14,625 bases of DNA, from the NCBI GenBank assembly GCA_016256075.1, contig SDVU01000347.1, positions 1-14,625 on the forward strand, read 5' to 3'. The position numbers and the translations under genes are program-made. This DNA is from Dictyocoela muelleri. Its lineage: Eukaryota > Microsporidia. Positions 8,746-14,625 of the stretch are shown here, one piece after another. How positions within the stretch are numbered: position 1 is the first letter of the stretch; the number at the start of each line of letters is the position of its first letter. The notes under the pieces were generated by a model. It saw nothing but the letters and a program-made list of their open reading frames with translations. It did no database searches and was not told where the DNA came from.

Positions 8746-9580
8746 AAAAATTCTCATTTAAAAAATTCTAGCACATGGCTTTCAGATGGTACTTTTATAA
8801 TGGCACCTTATGGATTTTATCAAATTTATATAATATGCAAATATTTTTTTTTGAAAAATCTGCATTTATTAGTATATTATTTTCTGTCAAATTAATACTG
8901 AGAGGACATATTCAAAACTGGTTTCTATAATTTCGGTATTTATTGAATATAATGCCCCTAAATATATTACAATGGATTTTGAATATCCACCTATGAAAGC
9001 TTTTAAAAAAAATTTCTAATACTAAAATTTATAACTGTTTTTCCATTTTACACAAATTATTTGTAGAAAAATTCAATAAAATAATTTAGTAACATAATAT
9101 AAAAAAAGAAACTTAATTTAGAAATCCTGTTAAGATAATTATTTCATTATCTTTCGTACAAAAGGATTCTCATACTGAATATTTGAAAAAATTCAAAATC
9201 AGTTTCGAAAAAAAATTATGGAGAATACATTTTTAACATATTATTATTTTAAGAGAATTTTTTATACGACTTTAATTTAGAAATATCTAAATATAGATGC
9301 TCTGAAAATATATAATGATACATTAATTACAACTAATGTGTGTGAAAGGTTTAACAGAGTATTTAATTGTCTTTTAAAAGGAAATCATATATGTTTATCA
9401 AAATTTATCAGTATGATTAGAACACAAGAGTACATACAAGATAATGATTCTAATGAACCCATTATACTAAGACCATTGAATTCAGTTAAAAAAACAAAAA
9501 AATAGGAAAATTAAAAAATTATAAAATATTTGATGAATATAATGATTTTAACGTATTTAAGAGCATTATTAAGGTTTTGA
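8746..9580 (+). pseudogene. Mutator-like (MULE) transposase remnant
   Basis: The catalytic half of a MULE transposase is readable across several frames. NSHLKNSSTWLSDGTFIMAP (8749-8808) holds the first catalytic Asp (codon 8785-8787). PKYITMDFEYPPMKAFKK (about 8957-9012) holds the second (codon 8974-8976). A C-x-FHF-like zinc/His motif follows (about 9035-9060). TNVCERFNRVFNCLL (about 9332-9376) carries the Glu (codon 9344-9346), and the SKFISMIRTQE block matches the family's I-KF-E-LK-EQ region. A stop-free tail runs to 9503, and a degenerate tail FDEYNDFNVFKSI continues to about 9580. The N-terminal half and FLYWCH finger would lie left of the Merlin-type element at 7602-8745, which abuts the reading frame exactly. 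Stops and frame changes are numerous. Confidence 0.85.
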
Positions 9581-9589
9581 TACGGGTAT

Positions 9590-9970
9590 TTAATAATATT
9601 TTTTTTCAGAACTTTATTTAAAAATTTTATTGATAAATCGATTATAAAAAGATAAAAAAATCCTCCGTTGTACATAGTGATACTTTCTATAAATTTTGTA
9701 CGCCCATTTTTTAGTCTGAATATGACTGTTTAACCCAATCTGGGCCTTCGGCCCAGTTAGGGTCAAACGCTTTAGTATTACTAATGTTAATAATCATTAA
9801 AACATCAATAAGGTTATAATCGAAATATATTTTCTAAAAAAATTATTATGGTATACCTTTTGGCACTATTTGCTTGTTGGTGCGCACAAAAAAAATCACA
9901 TTTTTTTCTGAAAAAAGATGTTTTCAATATTTAATTCGCTTTTACATTTTATAAAATTATTCTGAAATTC
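9590..9970. other. AT-rich stretch with one GC-rich hairpin
   Basis: Nothing coding is seen. The only structured feature is the hairpin at 9728-9768. Confidence 0.6.
9728..9768. repeat. GC-rich hairpin CTGGGCC-TTC-GGCCCAG
   Basis: The core is a 7-bp perfect stem with a 3-base loop (9740-9756). It is extended by an outer 9-bp stem, GTTTAACCC against GGGTCAAAC, with one mismatch and a small internal loop. It has no tRNA-like arms. It resembles in style, but not in sequence, the GC-rich hairpins at 189-239 and 5204-5232. Confidence 0.8.
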
Positions 9971-9974
9971 TCTA

Positions 9975-10485
9975 ATATACGCCTATTTAAAAAAATCTTA
10001 GCCAATAAAAAAATATAGGCCGATGTAAAAAATATAAACTGGTTTAAGAAATATGAGCCGGTTTAATAATATAAGCTTATTTGAAAATAAAAAAAATCAT
10101 AACAACAAGACTTAAAACAAAAGATGGCATTTTTGAAACAAATTTTGAATATAACTTTTCTACATAATAACTCAAAAGAATTTGGTTAATGAATTAAAAC
10201 GCCACTACGAGTGTGTCTTTAGAAGATATTTATATACGCTTAAATTACAAATAAAATTTTATAAAATCTTCTTGTTTAAATGAATTTAAATGTTTATTAA
10301 AAGATATGTTTGTCAATTTGCATTTTTAAATTTCTTAGCTTTATTTAAATAGGGGTTTCATTTTCAAATTAAGAACATCGGCTTATATTTCTCTTATCGG
10401 CTTATATTTTTCAACTCGACTCATATTTTTCGACCCGGCTTAAAATTTTTTAAATCGGCTTATATATCTTATTCAGCTTATAAGG
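9975..10485. mobile_element. Foldback element with tandem-repeat arms
   Basis: The left arm (about 9975-10085) holds roughly six units of 17-20 bp with a consensus near TAAGCCGGTTTAAGAAATA. The right arm (about 10364-10485) holds six units in the opposite orientation, with consensus near AAATCGGCTTATATTTTTC. The two consensus sequences are complements. This satellite-armed structure is that of Foldback-type elements (family knowledge). The centre (10086-10363) has no protein-like frame, so it is non-autonomous. Exact ends and target duplications are not resolved. Confidence 0.8.
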
Positions 10486-10489
10486 GAAA

Positions 10490-11390
10490 ATGTCCAATTA
10501 TTCAAAGGTTTCATGTAGAAATTTGACGAATTTGAACCTTTCTAATCCCAATATACTAAAAGATATCAATTTTATAAAAGTGATAGAAAAAAAAATTTAG
10601 AGGCTTAATGTGGTATTTATACAAAAAACGACAAAAATTTTTTATTAAATAATTAATGAATAATTCTCACAATATATTATATATGTTTAGACAAAAAAAT
10701 TTTATGCATTTGGTGTAGCTATATCACTTTTAACATTTTGAGATTTAGAGTAAACCCTTTCAGAAAAAAATCATATCTTTATAAATTGAGGGGGTACAAA
10801 GAACATTTAAAAAACCCAAAAAAAACGACAAAGTCGTTTTTTTATGTTTTTTTTTCGTTTTTCTGATAAAAAACGTAACATTTCATTTAATTATAATTAA
10901 ATAAGAAAATAATGAAAATTAAATCAATGATTATATATATAATTTTATAAAAAAAATTACATATCTAATTTTTCAGTATAAATTCTAAAAAGGTAGAAAT
11001 ACTATATAAAGAAACTCGGATTTCTTTACAACAATACGTTAAAGAATATATTAATCTAAAGCCTTCTTAAAAAAAAAAGTCCTATAAATACGTATAAATA
11101 TAAAACTTAATAAAAATATTTATAATTAGTTAATGAGCGACTTAAAACTCATCAACTGAAAAGTCTACACTCGTATTTCGAGAAAAAAAATCATTGGATA
11201 AAAAAAATCATTTCTAATAAACATTTTGAATTTTAGAAGCATAGAAATAACTATTTCATATGAACCGAAGAAAATTAAGCATTTTTTACCGCTCTTTTAC
11301 ACTTATTCTCATGTATTTTTTTTTTTTAGAGTGTATAACAAGCTGAAGCTTCTAGCGAATTTTTTTAAACAATAATGTTCAAGAGGAATC
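10490..11390. other. AT-rich gene-free stretch
   Basis: No coding signal was found. It contains the short hairpin at 10819-10843 and probably the unresolved 3' end of the pogo-like element. I found no convincing second copy of the pogo terminal repeat here. Confidence 0.55.
10819..10843. repeat. Short hairpin AAAAAAACGAC-AAA-GTCGTTTTTTT
   Basis: A perfect 11-bp stem with an AAA loop and a T-rich 3' side. It looks like a bacterial-type terminator in shape, but the eukaryotic transposon context makes that reading unlikely. Confidence 0.7.
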
Positions 11391-11399
11391 AAGTACTCT

Positions 11400-12990
11400 T
11401 GGACATGTAAATGCGTCAATACATTTTTAAAATAATCGTAAGGGTATCAGACGACAATCATCATCTACGAATGAGTGACTGTTACCATCATTTTGATTTG
11501 TTCTATCTTAATAAGTACTCCACTCTGAACTTTCACAGAAATCTGTATACATCATAGGGCTCTTCAAAGCAGGCTAGATAATCTGTTTAACTCGGAATTC
11601 TTCTTTTTTATAAAGTCTATCGAGATCTATCATCGAATTATATACAGCTTTTCTGTGACAGTTAATTATAGATTTTTCAGTAACATCATCGCTTGATTCT
11701 AGTCTCAGCATAATAGTGTCTATATGTTTAAATCTCTATTTAAGTATAGTTTAAGTTACTGTATCGGAATTTTCCATTTATAAATAAAACTTTTTGTTTG
11801 AGTGTCTTTTGTAAATGTTCTTAAAAACACTGATTACTTTATGATCTAATGGTTGTATAACAGAGGTAAGGCCGATAGGGAAGTAAAACATTTTAATGTT
11901 AGTCTAGGAAAGCTCTATAGGTGCACTAGTGTATTGTCCAAGTCAACAATATTTTTCTATTAGCAATATACATTTTTCCATTAAACTTATCTGACCAATC
12001 TTTTAATTTCTTCAGGTTTTTAAGAAGATACGTTCTTTCGTATTTAATTTTTATTTTGACAAAGTCGAGGTTTTTTTACCCCTTGGAAATCACGATTTGC
12101 TACTTAGCAAAGGAACAAACTTTTCTAAATCATACTAACACATATCAAAGGAGATTCTGGTTCTCCAACGGGTTATCCACCCCCCCTTTAAAAATAAAAA
12201 TCGCTGTACAGAATAGATGAGACCATGTTTCTGATTTGAAATAAGACCGTCATAAAAAGTTACACCAATATCATGCCTTTTTAAATTTTTTTTAACAATA
12301 AAAAAGGCATGATAGAGGTGTAACTTTTATGACGGTCTTATTTCAAATAAGAAACATGGTCTCATCTCTTCTGTACAGCGATTTTTATTTTTAAAGGGGG
12401 GGTGGATAACCCGTCGGAGAACCGAGATTCTCGCTCTTTTCTGATTCTTCATCTGATACTTTTCTCTCATAAAGACAAAGTGTTCTAGATGGTGTACACT
12501 TATAATAGAACGCTTTTTCATCACAGTTATAACGCCTCTTGATTTAAAGACTTTAACTTCTCATTATAAACATCTTTAAACAAGAAGATATATTTGATGT
12601 CAACTTGGCCTGACTCATCCTTTATACACTTACTGCTGATATTGTGCCAGATTTTAAATTTTCGTCAGCAACCACTATATGCCTTAAAATTTTTGACATT
12701 GTACAATCTCGCAGGTTTTAAATCAATTTCCTGTAAATTTATATCCTGAACAGTATAAACCCTTTATCTACGGCCCACAAACCATACAAATAGTTTTTCC
12801 TCAAATATACGAGTAGAGAAGATGCATCCCGTGCATTTTTCCTTTTTCATGAAAATTTCATCTTTGTTTTTCAAGAGTCACTTAGAGAGGATATCGGTAT
12901 ACTGGAAAGTGTACTAGGTCCCGTAGTTTTATCTTGAGATTTGCTGATTTATATTCATGATTTTCAATTTTTGATCATGTGCCATCCCTT
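11400..12990 (-). pseudogene. Pogo/Tigger-like transposase (CENP-B HTH plus DDE_1), interrupted
   Basis: On the minus strand a helix-turn-helix/CENP-B-like region leads. KCTGCIFSTRIFEEKLFVWF (about 12780-12840) is followed by KPARLYNVKNFKAYSG (about 12665-12712) and RKFKIWHNISSKCIKDE. The first catalytic block is YNCDEKAFYYKCTPSRT (Asp codon 12520-12522). After the interrupting hairpin come KKPRLCQNKN, then IVDLDNTLVH (second Asp, 11936-11938) and IGLTSVIQPLDHKVI (third Asp, 11844-11846). The second and third Asp are about 30 residues apart, as expected for pogo (DD~30D). A C-terminal block DDVTEKSIINCHRKAV (about 11645-11695) follows. Several frame changes and stops make it non-functional. 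The minus-strand open frame at 12327-12524 is an out-of-frame shadow that runs into the hairpin. Confidence 0.85.
12151..12432. mobile_element. Young 282-bp hairpin (foldback) element inserted in the pogo transposase
   Basis: Left arm 12151-12282 and right arm 12299-12432 are inverted copies that differ at only a handful of positions. Shared blocks include GGTTCTCC, ACGGGTTATCCACCCCCCC, AAAATCGCTGTACAG, ATGAGACCATGTTTC, AAATAAGACCGTCATAAAA and ATCATGCCTTTTT. A 16-base AT loop joins them. The high arm similarity, compared with the decayed surroundings, suggests it is among the youngest insertions here. The tips read GAGATTCT or a close variant. No coding content and no clear target duplication. 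Confidence 0.9.
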
Positions 12991-13501
12991 TTATCTGCGA
13001 ATTAATCATGATTTTTAGGGTTTTTTTATCAAAAATTCCGATTCAAAGAATCACGAATTAGAGTTCTAAGAAATATAAATGGACTTTAAAAAACTTTTTA
13101 TAATTTATAAATTTGATAAAAATTCCTAAAGACGTAGAAAGGGGTAATTTCCGAGAAAAGGGTTTGCGATTTATAGAGAGATCACTGTATTGGCAAAATT
13201 TATCATGGACATTTGAAATATAGAAGGAAAAAACAAATCAGTATATAGTAAAACATTTGCTTCTACTCCGGTCAGGCTACCCAAAATTTTTTTTTATAAA
13301 TAAATTAAAATGTTAGAAATTATGATATTTTCATATGTTAAACTCTGAAATGTTTGCATTATTCTATATAAATAAATAATTGTATTATATGTCCTACTTT
13401 GGCCTTGCTAAATCAATAAAAATATATAATTATTCATTTCTATAAAAAGGCAACGATTTCAGAGTTTACAATGTGAAAATATATGTATTCCGTCATTTTA
13501 C

Positions 13502-13670
13502 ATATTATGTAGTCGAATTACTCTCCCTGGGGTTGCTATTCGACATAATGATACATTATTATTTTATGTACATTCAGGATGAGGGGGGAAGGGTAATCGC
13601 CACATGATACCATTAGGAAGGGTAATCGTCACATGATACCATTAGGGGGGGTATTCGACTACATGATCCT
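13502..13670. mobile_element. 169-bp repeat-bearing insertion in MITE copy A, with ATTTTAC target duplication
   Basis: ATTTTAC flanks the insertion on both sides (13495-13501 and 13671-13677). The uninterrupted MITE copy B has the same site only once (CATTTTACTTTAT on the minus strand). The inner ends share a perfect inverted 12-mer, ATGTAGTCGAAT (13507-13518 and the complement of 13653-13664). Most of the interior is a 29-bp tandem repeat. No coding content. Confidence 0.85.
13589..13670. repeat. 29-bp minisatellite, two full units plus a terminal variant
   Basis: AAGGGTAATCGCCACATGAT followed by ACCATTAGG repeats exactly every 29 bp (13589, 13618). The next unit (13647 on) reads GGGGGTATTCGACTACATGATCC, which is the terminal inverted repeat of the insertion. 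The array thus looks as if it arose by amplification of the terminal repeat. CCATTAGG and ATGAT occupy the same positions as in the complement of the 6181-6293 array. Confidence 0.85.
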
Positions 13671-13710
13671 ATTTTACTTTATATTTTAATAAAATTTTGA
13701 GTAGCTTGAC

Positions 13711-13855
13711 CGGTTAGAAATTTAAGTTTCTTATAAAATTTTTGACCATTATTTTTAATAAATATTTATTAAAAATATTTATTAGAAAATATTTTATAAA
13801 AAACAATTATTAAAAAAATGGTCAAAAATTTTATAAGAAAGTTAATTTCTAACCG
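13711..13855. repeat. Central 145-bp hairpin between the MITE copies
   Basis: CGGTTAGAAATT...TTTCTTATAAAATTTTTGACCAT at the left is matched in inverted orientation by ATGGTCAAAAATTTTATAAGAAA...AATTTCTAACCG at the right, with an AT-rich centre. The arms are about 50 bp and nearly perfect. Confidence 0.9.
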
Positions 13856-14124
13856 GTCAGGCTAATGATTTTTTTTTTCTAAACATAAAGTAAAATGTTA
13901 TAATTTAATCTATTTTTACATTGTTAACGCTTAAATGTTTTCATTTTTCTATAGAAATATATAATTATATCATATTTATTGATTTAGCAAGGCCAAAGTA
14001 AGAAATTTAATACAATTAATTATTTATATAGAAAAATGCATACATTTCAGTGTTTAACATATGAAAATTTCATTATTTCTAAAATTTTACTTTATTTTTA
14101 GAAAAAAAAATTGGGTAGCCTGAC
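13856..14124 (-). mobile_element. MITE copy B (uninterrupted, 269 bp)
   Basis: The ends are GTCAGGCTA at 13856 and GGGTAGCCTGAC at 14113-14124. The sequence is the inverted counterpart of copy A and is also self-complementary. The shared block TTTATTGATTTAGCAAGGCC lies near the middle (about 13977-13997). It preserves the empty target site of the 13502-13670 insertion. Confidence 0.85.
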
Positions 14125-14149
14125 ATAGTAGAACCAAACCTTTATATTA

Positions 14150-14625
14150 CTTCGAAATAAGAAGGGGGCCTGTATATGTTTTATTTGAGATTTTAAACTT
14201 AGAAATTTGAAAATAAGGTTGTTGAAAACTATGTGAACAAAGTCGATCCAAACTGAAAATTTTTTTGATAATAGATTTTATATAAATTTAGATTTATTTT
14301 TTGATATTATCATACCTAAAATATATCTTTTTATTAATTATGTTAGGTATGATTACTAAAATATGTCATAATAATTTAAATGGATCTTGTACATTCGAAA
14401 TAACGGCCAAATATAATTCGTAAATTAGTTTTTGTAAATTTTTCAGATTGCCAAATAATAAGACTGATTCGAATTTTAGCCGATAAAAAACAAGATGTTG
14501 CTTAAGCTACAAGAAAATAATAAATAACAGGACATATATACAAATAAAATAAACAAATAATTCTAAATAGATAAAGAATTATTATTCTTCTAAATTTTTT
14601 AAAGATAAAAGAAACAGATTAACTG
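14150..14625. other. AT-rich stretch with one short hairpin
   Basis: No gene could be recognised. A perfect 11-bp stem ATCATACCTAA / TTAGGTATGAT lies at 14309-14353 with a 23-base AT loop. A short stop-free stretch around 14446-14505 has a helix-like appearance but is too short to assign. Confidence 0.5.

Larger units (their letters stand above)
11400..13189 (-). mobile_element. Pogo/Tigger-type DNA transposon remnant
   Basis: The transposase remnant on the minus strand is followed outward by a pogo-like terminal repeat. Read inward from 13187 it begins CAGTGATCTCTCTATAAATCG, and TA lies immediately outside (13188-13189). This agrees with the TA target preference of the Tc1/mariner-pogo superfamily. 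The opposite end, expected below about 11400, was not identified. A 282-bp hairpin element (12151-12432) interrupts the transposase. Confidence 0.7.
13271..13710 (+). mobile_element. MITE copy A (GTCAGGCTAC ends), interrupted
   Basis: The ends are GTCAGGCTACCC at 13271 and GTAGCTTGAC at 13701-13710. Key internal blocks shared with copy B are TTTCATATGTTAAAC, TGAAATGT, TATATAAATAA, TTAATTGTATTA (here AATAATTGTATTA) and CTTTGGCCTTGCTAAATCAATAAA. Without the insertion at 13502-13670 and its 7-bp target duplication, the length is about 264 bp, close to copy B. Confidence 0.85.
13240..14150. mobile_element. Composite palindrome of two inverted MITE copies
   Basis: MITE copy A (13271-13710) and copy B (13856-14124) lie in inverted orientation around a central hairpin (13711-13855). 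Pairing continues outside both copies: CTTCTACT at 13260-13267 against AGTAGAA at 14127-14133. The whole is a roughly 0.9-kb imperfect inverted repeat. Each MITE is itself self-complementary. No coding content. Confidence 0.85.

Noticed and set aside
7594-8753. A clean 8-bp target duplication for the Merlin-type element
   Set aside because: The flanking 8-mers agree at only 4 positions. A 9-bp alignment gives 6 of 9, which is suggestive but not convincing in AT-rich DNA.
9728-9768. Possible tRNA or small structured RNA
   Set aside because: It is a single extended hairpin without cloverleaf arms, A/B boxes or a plausible anticodon stem.
10819-10843. Possible rho-independent terminator
   Set aside because: The stem plus T run fits in shape, but there is no bacterial gene upstream and poly-A/T tracts are everywhere in this window.
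14390-14510. Possible Tc1/mariner-like helix-turn-helix start (FSDCQIIRLIRILADKKQ)
   Set aside because: The similarity rests on one short stretch at the edge of the window with no second helix or catalytic motif, so it is too weak to list as a gene.

Overview
This window is a strongly AT-rich piece of eukaryotic DNA that contains no intact host gene, no tRNA or rRNA, and no CRISPR array. It is a graveyard of transposons, many inserted into one another. Decayed remains of at least six families can be recognised: a Ty3/gypsy retroelement, a hAT transposase of the GTF2I-repeat/ZBED5-like type, two different IS1595/Merlin-type transposases, a Mutator-like (MULE) transposase, and a pogo/Tigger-type transposase. 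Among them lie several foldback or MITE-like palindromes and two related 29-bp minisatellites. The mix fits a repeat-rich, AT-rich eukaryote, for example a microsporidian with an expanded genome or a transposon-rich invertebrate. The sequence alone does not decide between these.

Layout. Positions 1-420 are AT-rich with two GC-rich hairpins (189-239). About 430-2285 (minus) is a broken Ty3/gypsy gag-pol fossil. About 2785-3990 (plus) is a broken hAT transposase. Positions 4050-5258 hold a 1.2-kb foldback element whose arms contain further palindromes and whose middle holds a second, well-conserved hairpin (4635-4789). A small hairpin element (5583-5669) and a gene-free AT-rich stretch follow. 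Positions 6181-6293 are a 29-bp minisatellite, followed by a decayed ISXO2/IS1595-like transposase (about 6800-7130) and one more minisatellite unit at 7239.

Positions 7602-8745 are a nearly complete Merlin/IS1595-type element with 23-bp terminal inverted repeats and a frameshifted transposase. It appears to sit inside a MULE transposase gene, whose catalytic half continues from 8746 to about 9580. Positions 9975-10485 form a foldback whose arms are tandem 19-bp repeats. About 11400-13187 (minus) is a pogo-like element with a recognisable CENP-B-type domain and DDD triad. A young 282-bp hairpin element (12151-12432) interrupts it.

Positions 13240-14150 are a composite palindrome made of two inverted copies of a roughly 265-bp MITE around a central hairpin. 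One MITE copy carries a 169-bp insertion made of 29-bp repeats, and the other copy preserves the empty site. Positions 14150-14625 hold nothing recognisable apart from one short hairpin.

None of the parts works with another as a pathway. The interest lies in the nesting order, which gives a relative history, and in the unusual architecture of the non-coding elements: satellite-armed foldbacks, terminal-repeat-derived minisatellites and a duplicated terminal repeat. I see no novel functional system and would not claim one.
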